From UBA7330 sp965243485 (GTDB taxonomy: Bacteria > Bacteroidota > Bacteroidia > Cytophagales > Cyclobacteriaceae), in NCBI GenBank assembly GCA_965243485.1, contig CBDEVP010000001.1, forward strand, positions 1,736,001-1,800,000: a DNA stretch of 64,000 nt, in the 5' to 3' direction. Made by a program: the position numbers and the translations under genes. Positions 36,240 to 44,707 of this stretch are shown here, piece by piece. The notes under the pieces were generated by a model that ran no database searches, was not told the DNA's origin, and saw only the letters and a list, made by a program, of their open reading frames with translations. Each line of letters starts with the position of its first letter. The first letter of the stretch is position 1.

Positions 36240-37196
36240 TTACTCGGCTTGTAGGCGATCTTTGGCTGGTGTCATGTAGTCATAATCTGTGAGCTCCGAA
36301 TGAAGAAAATCATCATTCATGAGTTTAAGAAAGTAATTCTGTGACTTCTTTGTATCTAACATAATCTTACTGTCATCATCATTATAGCGAAACTCATTAC
36401 TGAGGATTTCATGATTCTGCACAAAGCTCAAGATCGTTTGGTTAGGAAGGGTAAATACTGGAGATGCAGTGGATATTCTGGAGAGTTTTCTAGCAAAAGC
36501 AGTATCATCAATTCTCTCTCTAAGGACATCAATATTTTCAAGAATGTTCAAGCCTTCGATATTTTCCAGCGAAGATTCAGCTTCTCTTTGTATGATCTCC
36601 CTAAACTCATAGTGCCGCTCTAGGATTGAAATATTGTAAACAAATTCCTCCTCATCGACATGAATAACATCGATTTTACTGTCAATCCTTAGGAACTCTT
36701 TGTCAATATTTACGAATTGTGTTGCATCACCTTTTATGAGATAAATTTTTCCTCTTTTAAATAGGTTAACAGGAATTTGTTTCCGGTAAATAATGATGTT
36801 ATTTTCATAATCGCCCAAATGAACAAAGTAACCTTCAAGGTTCGCTAGGTCATCATCGTCAAACTGGAAATAATTAGGATTTGCTTCGTCTTGTTCTTCA
36901 CTTACGTGATCAAAGTATTCAAAAAAAGACGGTTTATTATCTAGATCATATTGATATATAGCATTTCTTCTATCATCAGCAGCAGATATATTTATTACAC
37001 CAAGATCGTCGTTTTGCACTATTTCTTGAATTGTCTCTAAGTAAGACTCTAAAAGGTCACCTTTTACATCATCAATTATGTTGGCACGCTTAAGAACAGT
37101 CTCTTCATTCATTTTGAGAAGGAAATAGATATTGATTCCTATTCCATCAAGGTCAATAACTGAACTCAATTTTTCTTTTAGCTGGCTTGTTGTCAT
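36240..37196 (-). CDS. kwaB: Kiwa anti-phage protein KwaB (DUF4868)
   Basis: 318 residues, no signal peptide, matching DUF4868/KwaB in length and in its C-terminal pattern: VNLFKRGKIYLI, DSKIDVIHVDEEEFVYNISILERHYEF, then KIMLDTKKSQNYFLKLMNDDFLHSELTDYDYMTPAKDRL (the LxDDxLxSELTxxxYxxxxK ending is typical). In published Kiwa systems KwaB works with the membrane protein KwaA to stop phage DNA replication or late transcription. Its ATG overlaps the kwaA stop (ATGA type) and hsdR begins three bases after its own stop, so it is embedded in the type I R-M operon. Confidence 0.85.
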   Translation of the reverse strand: MTTSQLKEKLSSVIDLDGIGINIYFLLKMNEETVLKRANIIDDVKGDLLESYLETIQEIVQNDDLGVINISAADDRRNAIYQYDLDNKPSFFEYFDHVSEEQDEANPNYFQFDDDDLANLEGYFVHLGDYENNIIIYRKQIPVNLFKRGKIYLIKGDATQFVNIDKEFLRIDSKIDVIHVDEEEFVYNISILERHYEFREIIQREAESSLENIEGLNILENIDVLRERIDDTAFARKLSRISTASPVFTLPNQTILSFVQNHEILSNEFRYNDDDSKIMLDTKKSQNYFLKLMNDDFLHSELTDYDYMTPAKDRLQAE

Positions 37197-37759
37197 TTGG
37201 GAGTGTTTTTAGTGAAGAATACTTTTTCGGAGATTTGAAAGTATTTTACCTTATCCCCAACCCTCACTTTGTCTTTAGTTATGAAAATCTTGTTTTTCAG
37301 CTTCTCATTATTGGTGTCAGCTTTATATATATGGAACCCAAGAAGAGCAAATGAAGGGTTGGAATAAAAAAGCTCTGTTTTAATAAATATCGCGCATAGG
37401 ATCACTAACAGGATAATCAGTAGGATAACACCTCTGATTGTAGTAAAGTCAAAAGCCACTAGTGAAATTATGGTAATTAGGAGAGCAAAGTACTCGTAAT
37501 TGATATTCTCAACACGCTCAATTCTGACTGGCAAATTCAGATCTCTCTTAAGTTCATGCATAAATTGATAATAGAATAAAGCCCCTAAAAGCAGGCATAT
37601 AAAACTTACGAGAGCAACAAGATTTCCAATATTTATAAGTCTAAGGAAATCAATCCATTCATAATCAGAACAAATGCAAATTGGGATATTTATTGTCACT
37701 ACTATAAGCAATACAAAAAATATCCAGAATGACATAATAAATAGCTTAATCTGGTTCAT
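37193..37759 (-). CDS. kwaA: Kiwa anti-phage membrane protein KwaA
   Basis: 188 residues with four hydrophobic helices (about 5-25, 40-66, 88-108, 110-127) and a C-terminal cytoplasmic tail of about 60 residues, the topology and size described for KwaA, the membrane sensor of the two-gene Kiwa system. Primary sequence similarity is hard to judge by eye, so the call rests on topology plus the directly following kwaB. It begins three bases after the hsdS stop codon and overlaps kwaB by four bases. Confidence 0.78.
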   Translation of the reverse strand: MNQIKLFIMSFWIFFVLLIVVTINIPICICSDYEWIDFLRLINIGNLVALVSFICLLLGALFYYQFMHELKRDLNLPVRIERVENINYEYFALLITIISLVAFDFTTIRGVILLIILLVILCAIFIKTELFYSNPSFALLGFHIYKADTNNEKLKNKIFITKDKVRVGDKVKYFQISEKVFFTKNTPK

Positions 37760-37762
37760 TCC

Positions 37763-39064
37763 TTACACCCTCACCTTTCCCGTCACCACCTCATGGATCA
37801 ATGACGCTCTTAGTTCTCGAAGTTTTTCGATTTGTTCAGCTTGAGAACTGATTGCTTTACTTATAGAACTATTTCTTAATTCAATTTCTCTTAGAATATT
37901 TTCCTGTTCTTCAACAGGGGGAACCGGGACCTTCATATCAAATAATTCAGAGGTATAAAGTCTTATAAGACCTTCAACAATTCCAGTTGCCCTAATTATA
38001 AACTGCTCTATATATGCTGGCATTCTGAACAACAATTCCAAATATTTCAAATCATAGATAAAAGCTTTTGAATAAAAAACCGCATAATCTGGACTTACTA
38101 AACCAGGTTCTTTGATATTACTTTTATAGAATACTCCTAAATGGGCTTTAAGCTTATTGAATACAAGATCATTTTTATACACAATTTTATTTCCAACATT
38201 TGTTTGAGCTACCTCCCCTTTATTGTGATATTCAGATCTGACCACCAGTCCATATACCTGACTCATCATTAATAGAGATTCTGCTCCAGTTTTTGATCTT
38301 TCATTTCTTTCATTAAGTATGTACTTCAACTTCTTCACTTCCCAATGCTCCGGTATCTCCCCAATCCAATCCACGCCTGAATCCTTCATTTTCACATCCG
38401 GATTGAGACCCCGAGTAACGGCCTTGTGGATCATCACCTGGCGTCTTTCTTTGAGCAGCTCTATCAGTCGCTCCTTCAGTGCAATGGCCTGATCGATCTG
38501 GGCAGTCTTCTTGTCCAGGAAGTTAGCGATTCGCGTTTGTTCGGAGAGGGGTGGAATTATAAATGGAATCTCTTTCATTCGAGGTTTTGACAAATCCCAC
38601 TGACCAATTCTCACTCCATCTGAAGCATTTCCAAAAAAGTCAATATAAAGTTTGCTTCTTATCGAAGTGTGAAAGTATCTTGGATCAATTCCATCTTTAA
38701 TTTTAAAAACGAAGTAAGCTGGGCTTACAATTCCAGTTATACTAGCAATACCATATGATCCCTGCCAGGCCTTCATTTTGTTCATCCCAAACTGCCCTTT
38801 AGCGAGCACTTTATAATTGCTCAAATCGTCAGGAATAAAATTGTGGTTTTCCTCTTCATCTTCCAGGTTTCTAATAATCACACCTTTTTCTCTTGTAATT
38901 GATAATAAAGGTAAGTGAGGATTATTTTTAACTGATATATCAGTAAGTATGGAGCCCAGCCTTTCCACTTTCCAACCATGAGGGATTTCACCAACCCAGT
39001 CTACTCCCGAATCTTTATAGGCTTCATACCGAGATAGTGTTGTATTTTCCAATACCTCCATCAA
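37763..39064 (-). CDS. hsdS: Type I restriction-modification specificity subunit HsdS
   Basis: 433 residues with two target-recognition domains, each introduced by the HsdS repeat (YKDSGVDWVGEIPHGWKVERL near the N-terminus; MKDSGVDWIGEIPEHWEVKKL near 230). Two coiled-coil spacers are present (LDKKTAQIDQAIALKERLIELLKERR in the middle; SSQAEQIEKLRELRASLIHEVVTGKV at the end). It determines the DNA target of the HsdM/HsdR complex. It overlaps hsdM by four bases. The recognition sequence cannot be deduced from sequence. Confidence 0.95.
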   Translation of the reverse strand: MMEVLENTTLSRYEAYKDSGVDWVGEIPHGWKVERLGSILTDISVKNNPHLPLLSITREKGVIIRNLEDEEENHNFIPDDLSNYKVLAKGQFGMNKMKAWQGSYGIASITGIVSPAYFVFKIKDGIDPRYFHTSIRSKLYIDFFGNASDGVRIGQWDLSKPRMKEIPFIIPPLSEQTRIANFLDKKTAQIDQAIALKERLIELLKERRQVMIHKAVTRGLNPDVKMKDSGVDWIGEIPEHWEVKKLKYILNERNERSKTGAESLLMMSQVYGLVVRSEYHNKGEVAQTNVGNKIVYKNDLVFNKLKAHLGVFYKSNIKEPGLVSPDYAVFYSKAFIYDLKYLELLFRMPAYIEQFIIRATGIVEGLIRLYTSELFDMKVPVPPVEEQENILREIELRNSSISKAISSQAEQIEKLRELRASLIHEVVTGKVRV

Positions 39065-41412
39065 TTGAAATTTAGGATTTCATGGATCAGTCCTTCGCTT
39101 TCTTCTTCAAGTTTCAGAATGTCTGCTGTTACTTCCTCAATGCTTCGTAGGGGCTTGTGTTGGTAGAAGTATTTATTGAAACTGATCTCATATCCGAGCT
39201 TGGTTACTTCCAGGTTCATCCAGGCTTCACCTACATGTGGTTTCACCTCTCGCTGGAAATAAGCATAGATGTCCTCTTTCAGCGGAACATTTTCATAATC
39301 CCGAAGGTCAGACTCAGTTTCATATTCGATGTATTCACCTTCCTTTTCTGTAGGATATAACCCATAATCCGGTAGCTGCTCATTTGAAGTGATCTTCCAC
39401 CGTGTTTTAAGGTCTTCCGGTTTTTCCCGGTTGAGTTTTTTGATTCCTTTGATCACTTTTTCAGCTTCGGCATCATACCAGCTTACTGCAGCAAGGATCT
39501 GCTTTTTCTCAGTGGCACTGAGTTTGGATTTACCTGCTTTGAGCGCCTTGTCCACCACCTTCCGGAATACATTGAAATCGGAATATTCATCTGTACCGAT
39601 TGCTTCCATAAGTTGTTGAGCGGTATGCAATAGTTCCAGCTGTTTTTTCCAGGTAGCTTTATTCAGTAATTGCTTCTTCTGTTTGGCTGACAGGTTCAGG
39701 TCTTCCTCCTCACACCAGTCCAGAATGTCCTTTTCCAGCCCTGACAGCTCCTTATAGACCTTTTCACCGAATGATTCCCAGGCCCATTGCATGGGTTCCA
39801 GAAGCTTCTTATCAAACCGTAAGGATGCAATTCGTTCTTCACTAAATTGTGCTTTCAATCGCCTGGGTCGTTCAATGGTCACTTTGTAATAACCAAAGTC
39901 TGAGTTCTCAAAGACCTTGCTTGCCAGATCGTCTTCATTTTCTCTTTCAACCACATCCATCTCATTATACACTTTGATTATTTCCCGGATGTGGTCGGGA
40001 GAGAATTCACAGTTTTTACTCCCCAGGTTCTTTCTGAGCTTTTGGTATCGCTGGCTGGCATCAATCAGTTGAACTTTTCCTTTGCGATGATCAGCTTTAT
40101 GGTTACTGAGCAGCCAGATATAGGTAGTGATTCCCGTATTGTAAAACAGGTTGTTGGGCAGCTGGATAATGGCTTCCAGCAGATCATTTTCAATGATGTG
40201 TCTCCGGATATTGCTTTCACCACTCCCCGCATCTCCGGTAAACAGACTGGACCCATTGTGTACGGAAGCGATACGCGATCCCATGGGGCTAACAGACAAA
40301 GGTTTTAGCTTATTCACCATCTCCATCAGGAAAAGCAATTGTCCGTCCGAGGATCTAGGAGTAGCATCTACCTCTTCGGATTCACCAAAGAAATTTTTGA
40401 GCTGTACTTTGAAACGGGGATCAATAACGTCTTTTCCATCCTTGATGTATTTCACTTCACTGGCCCATGATTTTCCATAAGGAGGATTGGACAGCATATA
40501 GTCAAAATACTTTCCTGCAAACTCATCCGTAGACAGTGTAGACCCATTTTTGATGTTGGCCGGATCATTGCCCTTGATCATCATGTCAGACTTACAGATG
40601 GCATAGGTCTCGTCATTGATCTCCTTGCCATACAAATACACATCCCCGATGGCTCGGATCTCACCTTCCTCATCTTTGATAAAGTTCTGAGACTCTGTCA
40701 GCATCCCTCCGGAACCGCATGCCGGGTCATAAATGGTCATTACCGGAGGCAAATTTTCCTTAACCGGATCAAACACAATGTGCGTCATCAGGTCAATCAC
40801 CTCACGTGGTGTAAAGTGTTCCCCGGCCTCCTCATTGTTTTCTTCATTAAACTTTCGGATGAGCTCCTCAAAGACATAGCCCATACCCAGGTTGGAAAGT
40901 CCGAGGAGTTTTCGCCCCTCAGGGTCCTCCGCATCATCAGGGGTAAGATTGATATAGGGCGAAGTAAATTTTTCCAGCACATCCAACAGCACGTCTTTTG
41001 TAGCCATGTGCCGGATCTGGCTCCTGAGCTTAAACATATCAATAATCTCAAGAACATTCGGGCTGAAACCATCGAGGTATGTCTTGAAGTTTCCTTCCAG
41101 AATCTGCTGGTTGTTGGTTGCTGTGTCTTTGAGCTTCTTGAGCGTCCATTCACTGGTGTTGTAGAAGACATATCCGGAGGCATCAGTTAGGGGTCCGGGA
41201 TCGAGCTCAGTGAAACCCATTTCCTTCCTTTGGAATTTCACTTCTTCCATCACTTGGTCTTTAGAACCTTCCAATAGAGCATCCAACCGGCGTAGCACAA
41301 CCATGGGAAGAATTACATCCCTGTATTTTCCCCGGACATAGACATCCCGAAGGCAGTCATCGGCAATGGACCAGATAAAGGAAACTAATTTATTGTGGAC
41401 GTTTGGGGTCAT
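39061..41412 (-). CDS. hsdM: Type I DNA adenine-N6 methyltransferase HsdM
   Basis: 783 residues. The N-terminal HsdM domain (FIWSIADDCLRDVYVRGKYRDVILPMVVLRRLD) is followed by the methyltransferase with SAM-binding DPACGSGGM, FTPREVIDLM and catalytic NPPYG. The long C-terminal extension (about 560-783) is helical and charged, common in the larger HsdM subgroup, and ends in a coiled-coil. It is the first gene of the five-gene R-M/Kiwa operon. The start at 41412 faces the toxin gene across about 220 AT-rich bases, which must contain the operon promoter. Confidence 0.95.
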   Translation of the reverse strand: MTPNVHNKLVSFIWSIADDCLRDVYVRGKYRDVILPMVVLRRLDALLEGSKDQVMEEVKFQRKEMGFTELDPGPLTDASGYVFYNTSEWTLKKLKDTATNNQQILEGNFKTYLDGFSPNVLEIIDMFKLRSQIRHMATKDVLLDVLEKFTSPYINLTPDDAEDPEGRKLLGLSNLGMGYVFEELIRKFNEENNEEAGEHFTPREVIDLMTHIVFDPVKENLPPVMTIYDPACGSGGMLTESQNFIKDEEGEIRAIGDVYLYGKEINDETYAICKSDMMIKGNDPANIKNGSTLSTDEFAGKYFDYMLSNPPYGKSWASEVKYIKDGKDVIDPRFKVQLKNFFGESEEVDATPRSSDGQLLFLMEMVNKLKPLSVSPMGSRIASVHNGSSLFTGDAGSGESNIRRHIIENDLLEAIIQLPNNLFYNTGITTYIWLLSNHKADHRKGKVQLIDASQRYQKLRKNLGSKNCEFSPDHIREIIKVYNEMDVVERENEDDLASKVFENSDFGYYKVTIERPRRLKAQFSEERIASLRFDKKLLEPMQWAWESFGEKVYKELSGLEKDILDWCEEEDLNLSAKQKKQLLNKATWKKQLELLHTAQQLMEAIGTDEYSDFNVFRKVVDKALKAGKSKLSATEKKQILAAVSWYDAEAEKVIKGIKKLNREKPEDLKTRWKITSNEQLPDYGLYPTEKEGEYIEYETESDLRDYENVPLKEDIYAYFQREVKPHVGEAWMNLEVTKLGYEISFNKYFYQHKPLRSIEEVTADILKLEEESEGLIHEILNFN

Positions 41413-41633
41413 TGGTTCTGGTTAGGCGTAATTGAGGTTTATCCGATTAAATGTAAATTTTTCTACTGAAATGATCAAAAATGGCATGATTAATCATGAC
41501 AATTCGAAATTCAGGTTAGTTTATTTTATAAATAATGGATTATTATTGATGATTGAATCTTACGGATAATAAATCCTTATGAATTATTATTGTAAATAAT
41601 TAACGAAAAAAGTTAACATTTTATATACTTGCA

Positions 41634-41966
41634 TTGTTAATACGTTATAAAACAAGGAAATTAGAAAAACAATTGACAGATCCAAAACTGCTAAACAAGC
41701 ACTATGGCCAATTAGCAAGAAAGATCAATCAACGTATTGCACAGCTGAAAGCTGCTGAAAATCTTGCTGTGATGAGAACAATTCCTGCTGCAAGATGTCA
41801 CGAGCTTTCAGGTGACTATAAAGGTTGTTTTGCAGTGGATGTATCAGGGAACTACCGTTTGATTTTTACTCCTGATCATATTGAGGATCCACTGAAAGAA
41901 GATGGTGGTATCGATTGGAAAGCCGTTACAATTATTGAAATTCAGGAAATAACTGATTATCACTAA
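41634..41966 (+). CDS. HigB/RelE-type toxin
   Basis: 110 residues with the pattern of HigB-like RelE/ParE-superfamily toxins: RYKTRKLEKQLTDP, YGQLARKINQRIAQLKAAENL and FAVDVSGNYRLIFTPDH (core NYRLIF strand). Such toxins cleave mRNA at the ribosome. No ATG fits; TTG 41634 gives the expected N-terminus. The 3' partner begins 15 bases after its stop, in the higBA (toxin-first) order. Confidence 0.85.
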   Translation: MLIRYKTRKLEKQLTDPKLLNKHYGQLARKINQRIAQLKAAENLAVMRTIPAARCHELSGDYKGCFAVDVSGNYRLIFTPDHIEDPLKEDGGIDWKAVTIIEIQEITDYH

Positions 41967-41981
41967 CATTTATTGGATCAT

Positions 41982-43070
41982 ATGAGCGAATTATTGACTT
42001 TGAGAAGAGAACAGCTTTCTCCTCCGGGTGATGATATTCAGGAAGCAATTGATGCCCTGGGAATGAGTCAAAAGGAACTTGCTGAGCGGATGGACAGGCC
42101 AAAAGAGAAAATCAATGATTTGATCAAAGGCCGAGAACCTTTGACGATGAAGACCGCTCTGCAACTGGAGAGAGTTCTTGGAATTCCTAAGAGTTTCTGG
42201 CTAAGCAGAGAGCAGACCTACAGGGAAGAATTGGCGGATATTGAGTTAGAAACATTTTTGGAGGGATGCATCGAATGGGCCAAAAGATTTCCACTGAAGG
42301 AGATGAAGAGATTAGGCTGGTTACCGGACACAAATGATAAGAAACGAATTTGCGATGAATTATTGAAGTTTTTTGGAATTGCAACTCCAGAAAGGTGGGA
42401 TTATATCTACATACAGGAAAGGGAGGTTTCAGTTGCATTCAGGGTTTCTTTAGCAAATGTTGCACAGCCGGAAGCACTGTCTGTATGGTTAAGAAAAGGA
42501 CAACTGGATGTACAACAAACTAAACTCCCTTCATTTGACAAATCGTCATTCAGGAGTTCTTTGGATAAAGCCAGGAAATTAGCATATGAGCAACCAAATG
42601 ACTTTGCAGTACAATTAAAAAGTCTTTGTGAAGCGAGTGGAGTTGCTCTGGTGTATACGCCCAAACTACCTAAAGCCCCGATCAGTGGTGCCACCAGGTG
42701 GCTTGGTAATAACCCATTAATTCAATTATCCGACCGATACAAAACAAACGACAGGTTTTGGTTTACTTTTTTTCATGAAGCTGGACATATAGTGCAGCAT
42801 GGAAAAAAAGAGATCTTCCTTGAAGGATTAGATACACAAAATATGGACATGGAGAAAGAGGAAGAAGCGAATCAGTTTGCAACAGATTACCTCATTCCCA
42901 AAAAAGACTATCAAAGAATGCTGGATGAAGTCAGAACAACTGAAGATCTTGAAAGATTTGCTGACGAAATCAAAATGCACCCGGGGATTATTATTGGAAG
43001 GCTACAGCACGAAGAAATAGTCCCCTATAGTCGGCTGAATGAGTATAAGGAGAAAATTGAGTTGTTTTAA
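41982..43070 (+). CDS. HigA-like antitoxin with HTH and ImmA/IrrE metallopeptidase domain
   Basis: About 362 residues. The N-terminal Xre HTH (ALGMSQKELAERMDRPKEKINDLIKGREPLTMKTALQLERVLG, residues 20-62) is followed by an ImmA/IrrE-type zinc peptidase domain with FFHEAGHIVQHGKKE (HExxH) and a downstream KEEEANQFATDYLIP (the third metal ligand). Start ATG 41982 is chosen; a TTG nine bases earlier is weaker. Together with the upstream toxin it forms a toxin-antitoxin pair in which the antitoxin may also be a stress-responsive protease, and it borders the R-M/Kiwa operon. Confidence 0.88.
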   Translation: MSELLTLRREQLSPPGDDIQEAIDALGMSQKELAERMDRPKEKINDLIKGREPLTMKTALQLERVLGIPKSFWLSREQTYREELADIELETFLEGCIEWAKRFPLKEMKRLGWLPDTNDKKRICDELLKFFGIATPERWDYIYIQEREVSVAFRVSLANVAQPEALSVWLRKGQLDVQQTKLPSFDKSSFRSSLDKARKLAYEQPNDFAVQLKSLCEASGVALVYTPKLPKAPISGATRWLGNNPLIQLSDRYKTNDRFWFTFFHEAGHIVQHGKKEIFLEGLDTQNMDMEKEEEANQFATDYLIPKKDYQRMLDEVRTTEDLERFADEIKMHPGIIIGRLQHEEIVPYSRLNEYKEKIELF

Positions 43071-43164
43071 ATCATTTAGAGAACCTAACCCGCTTTCCTC
43101 ACATGACATCCAATAAAATATAACTATTCCCAGCTTTAAGGCCTTACGCTCCCCCGGGGAGTGA

Positions 43165-43197
43165 GTCCACAGTGTGTCCAGTGTGCGTCCAGTGTGC
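43165..43197. repeat. Three tandem 11-bp units
   Basis: gtccacagtgt, gtccagtgtgc and gtccagtgtgc follow head to tail at 43165, 43176 and 43187. A small hairpin (ACTCGG/CCGAGT, 43266-43282) lies further on. No gene is seen in 43071-43353, the spacer between the convergent antitoxin and TPR genes. Confidence 0.5.
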
Positions 43198-43353
43198 TAC
43201 GAGTCAGGGGATATCTGCCGTGTAATACAAAATAATTGTATTTAACTAAGAAAAGAGTGGGGGTCACTCGGTGAAGCCGAGTAGCTGAGTCGATTATTTA
43301 CAATGCAGTTTACATCATTTAAAGCGAGTGGAATATTTAGAAAGGATCAAATT

Positions 43354-44364
43354 TCACCCTCCCCTCAACCATTCATCCAGCTCCTTGATCCGGCCCACAT
43401 TTTCATCCAGCCAGGTGACTGCATTTTGATTACCGGATTGGGAGATATAGTAACAGTAAGTATCCAGGTGTTTGGATTTAGCCAGGTCATAGAAAAATGG
43501 CACATAAAACTCCCACCAGAGGCCTTTGTTCTTCTTCTTTTTTAGCTCACCAAGTATTTTGAAAAATGATTCGGTGTTTGAGATGAATTTTTCTTCAGGC
43601 GTTTGGTCTTTATTTTCATCGGATAAATTAAGGGCTCCAAACATGGAGAGCATAAGTGTTGCAGGGGAGAAGTCGTCATTATTTTTTTCACCGGATGTGG
43701 GTATCATAATGTTGATACTGTTGCCCTCCTTTTTTGCATTGCCTGTCAGCTGAGCAAGAATCAGCCGGTAGGCCTCGGGAGACCGGGCGGAGTTTGGCTC
43801 CATGAGCAAAAAATAGTAAAGGGATAACAGGCTCTTCACAGGTTGGTTCATTTCAAACATCAGCTTGCCTAGCAGCAGGTGGCTGCTGGAGTGAGAGCCA
43901 TTGCTGCTGATCCCCGTGACCAGGGCATTCATGGCTTCATCATGGTTGCCCAGGGTGTAATGGGTAAGGCCCATATTGTAATACAACATGAAGTGGCCGC
44001 CAAGCTTCTTCAACGCATCCTCATAGGTCTTGAGCGCAGCCTTTGGATCTCCCAGCGCATCCTGGGTGTTGCCTTTGATGATAAAAGCAGGAAGGAGATT
44101 TCCGTCATCCAGCTCGATAACTCTATTGACATATTTCATCGCACTGTCATGCTCACTTAAGGCACTGAAGGTCATGGCAATCTCATAGTTGGCCAGCGAG
44201 GAGTTTGGATTGAGATACAATGCATGCTGATAGGCCTCTATCGCACTTTGATAGTCGCCGGCATCATGGTATGCGATACCTTCCTGTACATATTGTTCTA
44301 CAGTTTCCTGGGAGTAGGCGAACGTCGTTAGTAATAATAAAGCAAGGGCGGTAATTCTTTTCAT
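43354..44364 (-). CDS. Exported tetratricopeptide repeat protein
   Basis: 336 residues: a signal peptide (MKRITALALLLLTTFAYS) and then at least five TPR units (AIEAYQHALYLNPNSSLANYEIAMTF, SAMKYVNRVIELDDGNLLPAFIIKG, ALKTYEDALKKLGGHFMLYYNMGLTHYTLGNHDEAM and others), followed by a non-repetitive C-terminal domain of about 120 residues rich in lysine and aromatic residues (FFKILGELKKKKNKGLWWEFYVPFFYDLAKS). Likely a periplasmic protein-interaction scaffold. Single gene. Confidence 0.85.
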   Translation of the reverse strand: MKRITALALLLLTTFAYSQETVEQYVQEGIAYHDAGDYQSAIEAYQHALYLNPNSSLANYEIAMTFSALSEHDSAMKYVNRVIELDDGNLLPAFIIKGNTQDALGDPKAALKTYEDALKKLGGHFMLYYNMGLTHYTLGNHDEAMNALVTGISSNGSHSSSHLLLGKLMFEMNQPVKSLLSLYYFLLMEPNSARSPEAYRLILAQLTGNAKKEGNSINIMIPTSGEKNNDDFSPATLMLSMFGALNLSDENKDQTPEEKFISNTESFFKILGELKKKKNKGLWWEFYVPFFYDLAKSKHLDTYCYYISQSGNQNAVTWLDENVGRIKELDEWLRGG

Positions 44365-44497
44365 TTAGGTAATATATTGGATGTGCTGGGATTACCGGTA
44401 ACCCCTCAGGTAAATTTTGGTGGTTGGTGAGGCGCTGGCTGTGAGCGGACTGGCTGGAGTGTCATTTTATGAGTATATCCATCGATCGTCCTTCCCA

Positions 44498-44610
44498 ACG
44501 TCACTGCGAGGAGGTACGACGAAGCAGTCTCATGCATCAGGTAGGTTAATGGGATTGCTTCGTCAGCCTCTGGCTTCCCTGCCTGCGGTCAGGCAGGCTC
44601 GCAATGACGT
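44498..44610. mobile_element. MITE/REP-like element with 13-bp terminal inverted repeats
   Basis: acgtcactgcgag (44498-44510) and ctcgcaatgacgt (44598-44610) are inverted copies with one mismatch. Inside them, acgacgaagcagtct and gattgcttcgtc form a second, partly inverted pair, so 113 bases can fold into a long cruciform. The terminal sequence, cgtcattgcgag followed by cgaagcaatc, belongs to a very widespread type of bacterial interspersed repeat. It contains no gene and lies in the spacer between the TPR and YARHG genes. Confidence 0.75.
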
Positions 44611-44707
44611 TTATGAGTTTCATTTTGCTTACTCAGGCAAAGGAGCATGCTCATACTTTGCCCAGAATTCCTCTTCTGTCCAGTCGGTGAGGAAAAGATT
44701 AGTATTT

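Noticed and set aside
44629..44696. Short minus-strand frame ending DWTEEEFWAKYEHAPLPE just after the YARHG gene stop
   Set aside because: Only about 25 residues and no start. It resembles the tail of a small protein and may be a decayed remnant.
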